Assembly: GCA_963556695.1 (NCBI GenBank)
Contig: CAUWAG010000003.1
Span: forward strand, 2,542,001-2,606,000
Length of the DNA stretch: 64,000 nt
From: Anthostomella pinea
Taxonomy: Eukaryota > Ascomycota > Sordariomycetes > Xylariales > Xylariaceae
Direction: 5' to 3'
Below are positions 1 to 11,100 of this stretch, in pieces. Made by a program: the position numbers and the translations under genes. The notes below the pieces were generated by a model. That model was not told the origin of the DNA and searched no databases. It worked only from the letters and a program-made list of their open reading frames with translations. The first letter of the stretch is position 1. The number at the start of each line of letters is the position of its first letter.

Positions 1-502
1 AGGCTCTACGTTGTTACTCCTGTCCGACAGGCGCGCAGTCTAGCTCATTGATTGAGGAAAGTCGAAAGAGATCATTAAGATAGGCTAAGGTAAGCCCGTC
101 CGAAAATGGCACCGTATCATAGCGATGCCACGTCGTGTGTGCGACTCGAAATGTCCCAAGAAATACTGTTTTTATTTATTTTCCTTTTCCCGACGCGTTA
201 GGCACATGTCTGGTAGTTATGCCCTACCACTCTCTCCTCTCCTATCCTCTCCACTCCTCCCCTCACACCTTCTCCATACCTCATCCTCCCCCTATACCGC
301 CTCAGTCATCCACAACCCAGCAGATTGTTGTCCAGCCTGCCGCCATAAAAGGCTGCGGTCGTCCGGATCCCGCCTACGCGGGGCCAACATCCCCCTTGTC
401 ATGCGATCCGCACCGGTGGGTGGCTGATTCTCTCTCCGACATCCAACTGTTGCACTGGCCGCACTGATGCGGTTCCGGGGCGGCGGCGGATTGTCTGTCG
501 CG
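1..502. other. Gene-free stretch
   Basis: No supported gene. Short overlapping ORFs of about 100 codons occur on the plus strand but show no recognisable domain, start context or splice structure. A C/T-rich run near 225-300 could be promoter or leader DNA. Confidence 0.4.
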
Positions 503-613
503 CTAATACGGGTCGTATAGCTTGCTGGAGGAATCTCGGCCCGAGGTGTCCTTGTCTCTGCTGGACGAACTCTTCTGGCCGCCGGAGCTGGAGGACTGCT
601 TGCTGGAAGACAT
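503..613 (-). CDS. Possible 36-residue Ser-rich protein
   Basis: A minus-strand ORF starts at 613 in a favourable context (A at -3 region, C-rich) and ends at TAG 503-505. The product is 36 residues, nearly half serine, with a Gly-Gly in the middle and the C-terminus KLYDPY. The DNA immediately upstream in the minus sense (about 614-720) is C/A-rich like a fungal 5' leader. No domain is recognised. It is intronless as drawn, and a longer product through an unseen downstream intron is possible. The low complexity means it could be chance, so this is a tentative call resting only on start context, leader composition and codon shape. Confidence 0.3.
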   Translation of the reverse strand: MSSSKQSSSSGGQKSSSSRDKDTSGRDSSSKLYDPY

Positions 614-1745
614 GGCGATGTTGGTGGCTTTTGGTGTTGTGGATGGGGTTTTGTGGTTTTGTGGTTTGGTATTTGTGGTGGTGGCGGTGGTGGTCTTGGG
701 AGTGCTGGGGTCCGTTGAAGTATCGGAACGCGTTGGGTTATCGCAAGATGCTGTTGTTAGTGGTAGATTTTGGGGTTGTTGGTTTCTGGGGTTCTAAGAG
801 AAAGGGGAGGATACGAGTCAGACTCTGGGTCTTATTTATAGTTTCGAGGGAGGGTAGAATCACATATTGCCTGATGAATGATGATGGGCAAAAGTTGTTC
901 ATGAATGACAAGATCGCATGTGTTGGTTAGTTGGTTCGTTGGTTGCAGTCTTTGTTCCCAGCTGGGAGACATAAGTACTGATTGAAGATGCGTCACGGGT
1001 TCATTGACCAATCTACTGGAGGTAAACATCGGCCTGTAAGCTCGATGAACAATGTATTCATGACATTGTCGGTGAGCTGTATCGGGCAAACATGTTTACG
1101 AATGATTCCAACCTCGACTTCTCATTGTCCAAGTTCGTCGAGGCCGAGTAACGATGCGTCACTGTTCAAGTCGTCAAGCAAACATTCATCAGGGCTTGGG
1201 TGACTACGGGAGTAGTGAGTGAATCACCGCATTGAAAAGGCAATGAGATCATCTTGTGCATCTGGCCTTGTCGGGCTCATGGTGAGGAGGAAGAGGTATC
1301 AGTATTCTCTACTCAGCACCGGACGTCATAGGCTACTGACCTGCACAGTCAACGGGCCGGAAGTTACAGCTTCTTGGTGAGAAACAGAACTTACTTGACT
1401 TCATTTGGCAGCAGTTACTCCTTACGTTGTAGTTTCAACAGCGCTTGCTGAGAGAGCCACGTCGGACGAGGTGACTATCAGGTCAGTCGTGAGTGGTGGG
1501 ACATACATTTGTCAACTTAGGAGTGTCCTGATCTAGCGGTCTCTGTTGTGTCGCGTCTTTCTCCTGAATAACGCGATCATCATATTCATCTACCCTCATC
1601 ACGCCCGCGAGCACCAGGCTGCGGCTCGAACCTGCCTGCCTACCTTGCATTGGTAGGTCATAAGTATATCATACACCCATCCCCTCCATCCCTTCACTCT
1701 CCGATGCTCTCGATCGCCTATCCATAACTACAGACACAGGCGCCA
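614..1745. other. Intergenic region
   Basis: No supported gene. The G/T-rich plus strand at 614-720 is the likely leader of the minus-strand ORF at 503-613. The rest holds only short unrelated ORFs. The part next to 1746 is the 3' flank of the DUF423 gene. Confidence 0.4.
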
Positions 1746-2284
1746 TCACTTGAAAGCCAGCGCAGCCCATCCACCAATCAAGCACAAGCCGCCCAGCGGC
1801 GTGACGGGCCCCAGGAACCGGAAGCGCGCCGGGTCCAGCACCAGCGCGTAGATGCTGCCGCTGAACATGGTCATACCGGCCGTGAGCAGGCCGCCGGCCA
1901 GCGTGTTCTCCGGCGCTGCCTGCGAGGCTATTAGGAGGGCGACAGAGTGGATGAGCTGTCCGAACCACATTAGCAAGGCATACCTACCGAGCGGAGGATG
2001 CTTGAGCATTTCAATTGGAGAAACGCCCGGGCAGGGTAGATCCGCTCCGTGGAAGGGGAAGTGCGGTTGTAAGTTACCTGATAATGAGCCGCGGTACTGA
2101 AGTTCGCGATCCGCGCTGGGTCCGTGATCTTCTTCTTCAGCCCGTGGGCGCCGAACGCGCCGAAGCAGACGGCTGTCGCGCCGTAGATGCAGCCGAGCGT
2201 CCAGAACATGTTGCGCCTGCGGTTGAGGGTTGTAGATGCGGTTGTTGATGATGAGGAGACTAGTGGCGTGTTCTCATTGGACAT
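1746..2284 (-). CDS. DUF423 family small membrane protein
   Basis: Two exons, 2284-2078 and 1955-1746, joined across a 122-nt intron. The donor is CAG/GTAACT, the acceptor GGACAG, and a CTAAT branch site lies about 15 nt before the acceptor. The product is 138 residues. The N-terminus is Ser/Thr-rich and cytosolic-looking, followed by a first membrane segment containing the family signature FGAFGAHGLK. The splice recreates the family motif AHYQ-LIHS exactly at the exon junction, which fixes the model. Two further hydrophobic segments follow, around PENTLAGGLLTAG and the Gly-rich C-terminus. DUF423 (YgdD-like) proteins are small integral membrane proteins of unknown function found in bacteria and fungi, usually 120-140 residues, so this copy is full length. 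Phase and length agree across the intron (207 and 210 nt coding). Confidence 0.9.
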
Positions 2285-3116
2285 GTTGTTTGCTTTATTT
2301 GCTCGGGGATGTGATGGGAGAGACCCGCTTTGGGGCCTCTATTGATGGGCCGAGGATGTCCAGTGAGGTTGGTCGGTGAGGTAAGGATTCCTGCGGATTA
2401 CGTGAGGTGTGGCTGTGGGGCAGCGTGGCTGATGGTGGGGCACCGGGCCACCCCCCCCTTTTCACTGAAAGCCCCCTTGCGCATACCCGTAGCGAGTACG
2501 CGAGTAACTTTCTGCTCTGCATGACTATAGGCATGGCACGCATGATGATAGCATGGCTCTTTTATATGTTGATATCTACCGTTTCTACACACTTAAAGTT
2601 CTTGTACCCAGTCCGCAACCAGGAATAGGGGAAAATCTAAAGCACTCTAGCCTTTGCCTAGATCCCGACGACAACACTCACAGTCGCCCTTTGCGTGGCC
2701 ACGTAGGTTATATGCCATCTTTATGGTCGCAAGTCTTTACCTAGCCAAAAAAGCAAGCTCGTGACTGTGGCTTTATCCTCTATCTCATTGAAGTACAGTT
2801 CATTATAAATGACGGAGCGCCAGATACTCTAGGGTGGGCACCAGACATCCGTATTCAGGTGCTCGTCGTCTTCATGATCTTTGAGCTGTTATACATTGAT
2901 CGAAGCACTCTATGGCGAAGTATCTTCACTAAGTCTCTGAAAACCTTCAAGTAGACAAGTAGAAGAATCAAACGACACTGCAGCTTGCAGCGGGAGGTTT
3001 CGAAGTCATGACCACCATGTCAAATGTCACCTCAGCAAACATGACCTACATGACAGGCAACCCATACTTGTGCCCTCGAGAAGAAGATGCTGAAGTATCT
3101 TTTTGCAGCATAGCTA
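2285..3116. other. Upstream region of the DUF423 gene and gene-free DNA
   Basis: The first 250 bases are the likely promoter and leader of the minus-strand DUF423 gene. It includes a C-rich run near 2450-2460. The remainder has no supported gene and ends at the left end of the MITE. Confidence 0.4.
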
Positions 3117-3329
3117 CACTGAGCTCTCATAAGTCTCCGTACGCATCACGTTGGTAAGACTCCAAATTACCCGTGGGAAAATCGAAATATTGGAATAAAA
3201 ATATAGGAATAAGCAGCTTTGATTTGATAGGCAACTCGTAATACTTATTCCATAGTGCTTATTCCGATTTGATAAATTTACCGTTACTGCTAAGACGGGT
3301 GGTGTACGGAGACTTATGAGCGTCCAGTG
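3117..3329. mobile_element. MITE-like element, Tc1/mariner-pogo type
   Basis: A 213-bp unit has 26-bp terminal inverted repeats. Both ends start CACTG and share the 17-bp core CTCATAAGTCTCCGTAC, with three mismatches in between. The unit is flanked by TA on both sides (3115-3116 and 3330-3331), the target duplication of Tc1/mariner-pogo elements. The interior contains no ORF of note and has inner inverted pieces (GGAATAAGCA-like arms near 3210 and 3260). It is too short to code and would be mobilised in trans. Confidence 0.75.
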
Positions 3330-4385
3330 TACCTTGGTCCACAATGTTGTTGTGTATCCATCGGGGGACTCGGGGAGGCTTGCTTGTTGGGCAAGAATGT
3401 GCTCGCTTGGGCTGTCCCCTGTGTCAAGCAGTCATTTGGTCTTCGCCCATGTTATTTGTGGCTTCTACTTTCATGGCAAATACCACGTTTTGTGAGATTT
3501 CAAAGTGTTCTATTGAAGGAGAGAAACCAGGAGTATTTCCTGAAGGGCAGAAGGCCCTTATATATATAAGGAATACAGAAAGAATGTATGTGAAAAGGAC
3601 ATTGTGTTCTTTTCCAGCAATCCTAGCGAAAAGGACAGTGTATCCTTTTCTAGCAATCCTAGCACAAAGGACAGATATGGGGTTTTGGTAGGATTGGTGA
3701 CGTTGAGACCTCAGGGTGAACAGAACCCCTAGATTCCAACACGTTTGCACCTTGCTAGCAACATCACCCCGAGGCATCGGTCTACTGATAAGAGGCTGTC
3801 TCTGTAAAATGCCCCGCTCAAGTCTTTTGTCCAGTGGCATGTCTATAGAGGCGGACGACGAAGATGGTGCAGCTATAGCTAGCTTACTGACTTCCCATGA
3901 CATAGTTATAGGTGGTATTGTGTTGAAAGTCACGAGCAGCACTTAGAGAGTCACGGTTCTTCGCTCTGTGGATGATTAGAGGGTTTTGAAGGTTTAAGCA
4001 TCGGTGGAGGACTAAATTCTGGCGAGGAGACAATGGTAAGGTTATGTCCGACCCTTTCTCCCATTTTTTTGGTCGACTATGTGTGAATATTAGGAATGGT
4101 CTGTGTTGGAAGAGGAATAAGGATAGCTAATGGGGATACCGTCCCACTTAAATAGGTAGGAAAGATACCTAGGTAAAAAAGATACTCTGACAGCTATTAC
4201 ATGTGATTCCATAGGATGACACATGCTGCTCACAGCAATCACAACAAGGCTAAATACGCCACTGTTATGACATCTGACACTATGTCGCAACCTTAAGATG
4301 TCACCAATTGAAATGGGGAAAAGCTCAAACTTTAAAGCTTGTCGAAATCAATGACTTCCATCTCGGAGTGCACGTGAATGGGCGC
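3330..4385. other. Gene-free stretch with short internal repeats
   Basis: Around 3598-3675 a unit of about 40 bases, built on AGCAATCCTAGC with AAAGGACAG, recurs about three times. The ORFs here (minus 3942-3424, plus 3716-3946) have no recognisable domain, so they are not called. The last ~90 bases before 4386 stay open in frame with the next gene but lack an ATG. Confidence 0.35.
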
Positions 4386-6002
4386 ATGATGGATGACCAA
4401 CTCGCGACACCCCCGTTCATCCCGGATGATCTATACGACATCTATCGTCCTGGATACATTCCTCCCCGAATCCTCTGGACGACTCTCGACGGAAGATTCA
4501 TGACAATTAACCTCGTGCCAACTCAGCCTGAGGGCCCAAAGGAGCAAAGCGTTCAGACCCTACCCGGCGGGTCGCGCGTCTGGACCGATATCACCCTATT
4601 CCAGCGGTCGAACCATTGGGAGGCAATTGTCTCGGAAATCCTGAAATTCGTCAAGTGCAGCAACGAGTGTCACCGAAGGTGGGAGAACACCGACTACCCT
4701 TCCATCTATCTCAGCACCAGACAATTCAGTAGATGTTCTCAGACCAATCACACGAGAGTCCATGATGAGTGGAGAGAGCTCATGCGATCAGAGGTAAGCC
4801 ACACCGTCTATTTTGATCGTGATGAAGATAGGCCATGGCATTCTAACTTTACTTTCTTGGTGTAGGGAGTCGACTCTCTACAGTCGCGGCCCAGAGAATG
4901 GTGGGAGATTCGCGGTGAATTGGTAGGCGACGAGCCAGTCAAGGCTCCCAATGATGGCCCCTGCCCTATCCTCGACCCGCCGACAGATGTTTTCACCATG
5001 ATCTTCGAGCATGCAGCCGAAGCACCGGAACTGCACGCGCACGCGATGCAACTGAAGCATCGAGGACAACCCACGAACGAGTCCACACAGCTTATCTTCT
5101 ACAAACCTCGTAGATGGGCTGATATGAGCGTCTTTCATATCTGTCGCGCATTCCGTACGGTAGCAATCCAGTACTACGGCGAATTTGGATGCACGACCAT
5201 TCCATTCAACCCGCGACTCGATCGAATCGTCATACACGCCGAGCAACTCGACTGCCAGGGTTCCAAATCGCCCATGTTTGGTTACGGATACTATCCATGC
5301 CTCCACGTGCAAGAGGAGTTCAACATGGCCGATTTGATGTCCCGTGACGGTGTCTACATGACCCCAAACACCCGGGAACTTACGAGCCTGTGGAATAAGC
5401 CCACCGAACTATCCCCAGACTTTCTCGAGAAGGTCAAGCATGTCATACTGCTCATGCATGATCGCAATTTTTACGACATTGCAGACTGGGCCAGTCTGTG
5501 GAAATCGCTCAGCAACGCCTTCGGTAACGCGCAGATTCTCAAAATCGACATCTGCCATGTCGATGCCTGTGGAGTCCCTGGAGACAGCGATGATGAGGGA
5601 GCTAGCCATGACACGGGTGATATCGAAAGTGATGGATACACCGGCAACGAAGGAGACGAGGATAACGCGGATGGCTCCGGTAACGAGTGGCACGAGGGAG
5701 ACGCCGCTGATGAGGGACACCATGACAGCGAGGACATCTCTAACCAGGTAGGCTTGTGGCGTGAGCCCAAGGACTACTACAAGGTTCAGGATCTCTGGGT
5801 TCTGTAGGGTCTCCTTCGTGCCGCCAGAGAGGAAGCTCCTAAAACGCTTTTCTCGAATCTACAGAAGGTGAAGGTGGAGCTGGTTGCAGGCTGGTGCGCG
5901 AGCGGGTTCGACCACGAACACGACGAAATTCATACCTGGGATACGGGAGCCTACTTGACGGCGACGGAGGTGGGTACTGTGCCGCTTGAGCTGCTGTTGT
6001 AA
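4386..6002 (+). CDS. 2EXR/F-box-like hypothetical protein with acidic tail
   Basis: Three exons, 4386-4793, 4866-5747 and 5808-6002, are joined across introns of 72 and 60 nt (donors GTAAGC and GTAGGC, acceptors GTGTAG and CTGTAG), all in phase 0. The product is about 494 residues from the first in-frame ATG. The frame is open back to about 4278 without an ATG, so an upstream exon is possible. Exon 2 begins with a segment resembling the fungal 2EXR/F-box-like family: a PPTDVF-type start, then an HICRAFRTVAIQYY-like helix and an NPRLDRIVIH-like strand. Such proteins are common and uncharacterised in Pezizomycotina. A highly acidic Asp/Glu/Gly/His stretch of about 50 residues ends exon 2. Splice signals and coding character are good, but the function is unknown. 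Confidence 0.65.
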
Positions 6003-6640
6003 GTAGGTAGGGCTGGGTGTACCTCCTGAGCCTGGTTTATTGGATGGTGCTTCTTCGGTTCTAGATCGACACCGATAAATGCTGCAATTACGAACTCGTG
6101 GCGATAGTCACAGGAGCCCGCAAATAGCAAGAAGCCGTGCACGATAATGTAACTTCTGCTTATATACTGAAGTGTTCCCGCCTCATGTCCTATCTTGATT
6201 CGTGATGGTGATCGTGGACACGTGGCGTGGACTAGCGGCGCATCAATTGTTGGAGTAGGTCGAAGCGAGAGCCGAAGCGAATGAACTAACCGTCTTCCTC
6301 TGCCCGCTTATCACACGTACTGCCTTAAGTTGCTAGGACGTGGGATATATCTCCCACCGAGCCTCTCGCCTCTTGGATGTGGACCAACCTCTTTCCCGTG
6401 TCATGTGCCAAGACTGTTGTGCTACACGTAGCCGAACATGGCGAATGGAATATTTCACCACTTGCTGCGTCAGAATCCTCGAAAGTTCTTGGCTGCAGAT
6501 AGAACCGTGGGCCGATAATAATGTCGTGTCACTAATCGTCAGACTTGTGCGGTTGCGATGAGGGAGGCCAGGGCCCAGAATGTAACATAGCCCACGCTGA
6601 GCAACCCGTCCCTACTATTTAAAGATTATGCGGCAATACA
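6003..6640. other. 3' flank, gene-free
   Basis: No supported gene. Base composition is normal until about 6640, where the AT-rich block begins. Confidence 0.4.
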
Positions 6641-7600
6641 CCGGACTTAGTAACAGTGTAATTTAACTGTAGTAAATTTAGATTAGCGCTTGAATATAGC
6701 GAGGAGCAACGGGAATATAAACCACATAATATGTCAGATTTCGTGTTCCTAACCTAGCAGATTAAGATAATATCAATATTATAGAATTAACTCAGGCTCT
6801 GCTACAACCTTGAGTAAAACAATAATATTTCTTTTCAATAGCTTATAGCTTATAACTAAATGCTATTTGTTTCTCTTTTAACCTTCACGCTATTAGTAAA
6901 ACCTTCGTTTATATATACCTTATCCGATAAATTACGAAAGCCTTATAAAAGAACGGATTTTCGCACGGAAATCTCGCGAATATTTCCCCACGTACTACAT
7001 ATAATTATATAAATTAGATAGCTCTTATCATATATAACAACGTTATCCGCTAATTACCAGTCTACCGGAAGTAAATAAAAACTTTAACGACAGTATCAAT
7101 ATAACGTTTTAACATTATAAGAACCTCGAAAAATATTTCTAATAAAATCTAGCGGTAGTTAAAAACTACGTAAGCAACACTATCGTTATACAGACTACTT
7201 TTCACAAGAAAATATAGCTACTTTAACTCGACTTTTGAAGCTTACTTATTTATATACCGATTTAAAACTAAAGCTTTATTTAAATATATTATAAAAAAGT
7301 TATGTAAAAACAGCCGCAATAATGTAAAAAATCTCGTCGACGTAAACCGTACGCGTATATAACGATTGATATTTATCTGCTACGCCGTAAAAAATAACCT
7401 AAAAAGAAAGAACTGATAGATAGTAAAAGTTTAAAAGCTAGAAAGGCGCGACTTATAAAAAACCGTAGCGGAAAGATAAATTAAACTAAACCGTAGTCCG
7501 TATGCCATAAGATTATATTAATAAATAGCAATAAAAATTCAATCGTATCAACGTATATTTAACGTCCCCGGCGGGACGATAATATGTCAAATATTAAGTC
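6641..7600. repeat. AT-rich, RIP-like degraded block
   Basis: About 960 bases of strongly AT-rich DNA, dense in TA dinucleotides and stop codons in every frame, between sharply different normal DNA. This is the usual look of a RIP-mutated repeat. No element type can be recognised. Confidence 0.55.
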
Positions 7601-8175
7601 TCCAATAGCGCGCTCGACCGAGTTTTGAGCCATCTCAATCGAGAAGGCAACTCGTAGCATCCAAGACTGGCAGTTCAAGTGTGAAAAGTTAAAAATAATT
7701 CCCATCCTCCGAATGAATTGTCGGCTGCCTGGCAAGGCTGGGAAAGAACCAGGGGGGAACGCGGTGTTGATGGCACGGCATTTTAACTTGCAGGGGGTGC
7801 TTTGGGTGACCGGGTGCCAGAGTACAGGGTACGGCAGGCAAGAAGGATCGTTTATGTATCATTGGGAAGTGTTCCACAGCACATCAAGTAAACTTCTAGG
7901 TGTCGCGAGTTAGAGCCTTCTTTCTGGGGGGCTATATTTGTCAAGAATGTAGTGAAGATCACCGCCTGTCTCATTTAGAATAGCATGAGCTGAAACGCAG
8001 CCCTCTGGCAGCATGTTTCGCTGCCAAACCTTGCCTGAATGTACGTGTGGGAAAGGAGGGGGTTTGGACACGCACGACATATAACGAGACCCTCCGATCA
8101 CACACATCGCACTCACGGAAACTACCCAACTGCCCTCGTCTTGCAAGCTTGCGTATTTCCGAGTTTCTTCTCACC
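7601..8175. other. Upstream region of the truncated membrane-protein gene
   Basis: No supported gene. The segment lies between the AT-rich block and the ATG at 8176. The 8047-8175 part is open in frame with the next gene but is probably leader, because the family-like protein starts at 8176. Confidence 0.4.
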
Positions 8176-8552
8176 ATGTCCTCTACCCAGCCTGCGTCCA
8201 AACAGGCTGTAGGCAACGAAAGCCAACTTCCACCGGTAGAAGATAACCATGCTCCCAATTCGCCATCTGCCAGCCAGGGTTCGAGGAACAACGAGATCGA
8301 ATCTGTTTCCAACAGAGAAGAGCCCTCGCTAACTTCTGAGCCGTCGTACTTGGTTCCTGGCACACCTCAAACGCCATGGAAGGCCAAGTGGGCGGGCTTG
8401 AAGTCTCGATTCTTCATGCCGTCTGTCATGGTTCTTCTTGGGCTTCTTGGCTTTCTCGGAGCAATTGGCGACCACTTATACTACCAAAGCCTCAGCGGAA
8501 AGACAGTCAAAGATGCGCAATGGCCCGTCAGGTTTGGCATTGCACTTTCCTT
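8176..8552 (+). pseudogene. Truncated N-terminal part of a fungal membrane protein
   Basis: Starting at ATG 8176 (CACC before the ATG), the frame encodes about 125 residues. A Ser/Pro/Gln/Glu-rich cytosolic N-terminus is followed by a hydrophobic helix (FFMPSVMVLLGLLGFLGAIG), a DHLYYQSL motif and a QWPVRFGIALSL motif. This arrangement (helix, HxxYxxL, QWxxRxGTALAF) is typical of large uncharacterised multi-pass fungal proteins of several hundred residues. A plausible donor (CTT/GTGAGT) follows at 8553. No downstream exon continuing the membrane protein is visible: splicing at the CCCAG near 8654 gives only about 25 codons before a stop. I read this as the 5' remnant of a gene whose 3' part is lost. 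An undetected exon structure is the alternative. Confidence 0.5.
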
Positions 8553-9075
8553 GTGAGTAGCGTCTTCATTGGTTGAGCCCCGCCTGGGTACCATCCAGGA
8601 ACCTGTGCCGGTGTCCGGGGGGGGTGGGGGGGTTTCTTCCTCCCAGGAGATGGCATGAGACTTCTGATGTATTCTTCCTGCGCATCTTCCACTCGGTACC
8701 AAGACATCCGTGAACCTCGAGACCGGTCATCAGGCATACAAATCTACGCAGTGCAGTGTGCTACAGGACGGTCGATATTCCCCCAAGGCTTGGCTACCCC
8801 TATCCCCGAAGATCTCTAAATTAGCCAAATGCCACCTTCTCTTCTAATTAGGGAGACCCGTGGTGGAATCTCTGAGCTAAAAAGGATCAGAGATACAAAA
8901 ATACCCAAACAGTGTTTCCTCCTGATCTATCGCATATCCCTTTTCTCTACTTGCCGTACATGGCCAAGCCTACCCGACCCTCCCTGTTACCTGGGAGAAT
9001 CAGGTTCTGGGCCAACGAACCACCTTTGGCGTCAATCTTTAATACAGAGATACCCGCTGAACCCTGCAGGACATA
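8553..9075. other. Gene-free stretch
   Basis: It contains a G-rich run (G8 T G7) near 8617-8632 and no supported gene. It also carries the 3' flank of the minus-strand lactonase-like gene. Confidence 0.4.
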
Positions 9076-10231
9076 CTAGTAGTCGCCATAGACGACGCTG
9101 TCGAATGCGCCCAGCGTCTCAGGAGGCGCCGTGATCGTGTAGCTGATCTCTTGCTTCTCGAGGTCCACCGCGACTGGCGACGGGTCGAATCCGCCCAAGA
9201 GAAACATGATATTCAACTTCTCCGAGTACGCCGTCCAATACGGGGCAGAAGTCGCCGAGATGGTGAGTGATTTGGCCAAGGTGACCTCCAGACTCGGTAG
9301 CTGATGTCAATGAACTGCGCACAAAGGGCGCGTCACTTAGCACCGCTTTTGTGTCATCACTACCCTGGAACGTGATGGAATAAGGCGCAAGCAGCCCTGG
9401 CAGGCGCGACTGAACGGGCGCCGGCACCAGCTTTCGCGCTTTGGTGTCCACGGAAAATGCGAAGATGTGTCCCGGGAACGTGGCGACCCCGTCGAATTTG
9501 AGAAGAACGAACCTAGCGCCCACAGATCAATCATATCTACGAAAAGGTTTGAAAGAGCAGCCTTGACTCACACTGCAGTCTGGCTAGGGTTGAAGACAAT
9601 GTCGCCAGCGGTGTTGGTACGCCCAATAGTCGGCGTCTCGGTCTGGAAAATAGCAAGACGGAACAAGTCGCCCAGGCGCTCGAGGCCCGGATGTTCGCTG
9701 CTGGTGTCATTGACACGGAAGCACGACACGCCGCCGATGTGGCCTAAATGGAGCACGCAGAGGAGTCCCAGCTTGCGGGAGTAAGCCACGCTGTTGGGGA
9801 AGGTTCCCCCGCTCGGTACGGGCTCGCCCACGGGCGTCAAGACGCTGGGATCATCGGGAGATATAGTGTACATGTGCACCGTAGCAGAGCCGGGCGAGAT
9901 GGTGAACAGCGAGTTGCCGTCAACGACCACGGAATTCTGCGAGAAGAGAGGGTCTGTATTGTGTTGCCAGTATATATGAAACCTCTGCTGGTTGGACAGG
10001 CAGAGCTTGAGATTCAGAACGCGCTCGGTACTCACCCATGATCGTATGGCGGTTAGCCGGTCTGCCAAGGAGCCCAACACCATTCGTCAGTGTTCGCTTG
10101 GGATTGGAAAGAGTGCCATCATCATTCAACTTGATTGATGTGATGGCCGGTCCGAAAGGGCTGTTGTCAAGAAAATACAAGGCTTTCTTGGTAACCGCGA
10201 CTGGCGGGTGAGGCTTCGTTGGAGACGTCAT
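9076..10231 (-). CDS. Lactonase-like beta-propeller (3-carboxymuconate cyclase type), frame damaged
   Basis: Exons are 10231-10036, 9953-9572, 9512-9344 and 9300-9076. The first two introns (82 and 59 nt) have good signals and restore phase. The product would be 323 residues with family-like blades: ALYFLDN near the start, DPLFSQNSVVV, FPNSVAYS, DIVFNPSQTAV and AYSEKLN. These cytosolic or secreted seven-bladed propellers resemble 6-phosphogluconolactonase and carboxymuconate cyclase; the true substrate here is unknown. No signal peptide is visible. Between about 9344 and 9290 the frame changes twice, as if one G near 9322 and one C near 9296 had been lost. A 43-nt GT-AG segment (9343-9301) would remove the damage and keep the frame, but it also deletes about 15 conserved residues. 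The gene may therefore be a fresh pseudogene, a rescued gene or a victim of sequencing error. Confidence 0.65.
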
Positions 10232-10587
10232 AACTGGAGAAGTGTAGTTAATGCTGTCTCGAGGTGCTGCTTAGTGACTGATTGAAACTTGATGTGCCGA
10301 TATCAGCCTTTTGCCTTTGGCTAGAATTATCTTATACAAGATTTCATTGCTACATAGCCTCGCTGGTCTACGGTCTGCTTACTTAACCCCTTATGCTTAG
10401 CCGATTGACCTATCCCCTCAATGCAGCGTCTTCCCGTCTCATCCGGTAAGTATACTTTGGTACCATTCTTTGTATGAGCCTCACTGGTCGATAGTAAATT
10501 GTAACGGTGTAAAAGGCCAATAATGACGAGCGGGTTGGGTGTTAACATCAGCCTTGGTTGGGTAACATTAACTAATATAAAGGGTTC
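10232..10587. other. Promoter side of the lactonase-like gene and edge of the AT desert
   Basis: The first part is the likely promoter of the minus-strand gene. The rest is gene-free DNA ahead of the first repeat of the degraded retrotransposon. The minus-strand ORF at 10548-10327 has no recognisable domain. Confidence 0.4.
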
Positions 10588-11100
10588 CGAACTAACAAAC
10601 GTAACAAGGGATAAGACCCGTTAGCACGCCTAATTAAGAATAAAAAGACGGGAACATATAAAAACGTACAAACTTATAAAATGATTTAAATTACGTAATT
10701 AAAATATGACGTAATAAATAGAATAAATAGCTCAGATAATAAGGTTATTTATTTTATTTCAAGTAATTAAAATAGTAATACTATTTAATATATTTACCTT
10801 ATCAATAAAAAAAGATTAAATATATAAGGATAAATTTTTCTTAGCTGAATAGATAAACCTTTCGTATTTTAGTGATTAATTTAAGTATTTTAACTAACCT
10901 TAAAGTAGGGGAAGGATTTAAGAATTTAATTATTTAATAAACCTTAATTTAAATTAAAATTTGATATTCGAATGTTTTTTTGATTAATAGAAGTTTTGAT
11001 CAGGTTTATCTAAATTCACTTTAAAAAACTTGAATTTTCTTAAAACTTTATCAGTTAAACGGCTTGTTATATTTTAATTATTCTTATTTAGCTTATATTT
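10588..11100. repeat. 5' direct repeat (LTR) of the degraded element
   Basis: Collinear with 17240-17704 plus 18868-18960, with mostly transition differences. The exact ends are uncertain because no TG...CA boundary survives. Confidence 0.5.

Noticed and set aside
3424..3942. Minus-strand 172-codon ORF
   Set aside because: It has no recognisable domain and overlaps short repeats, and its composition resembles non-coding DNA.
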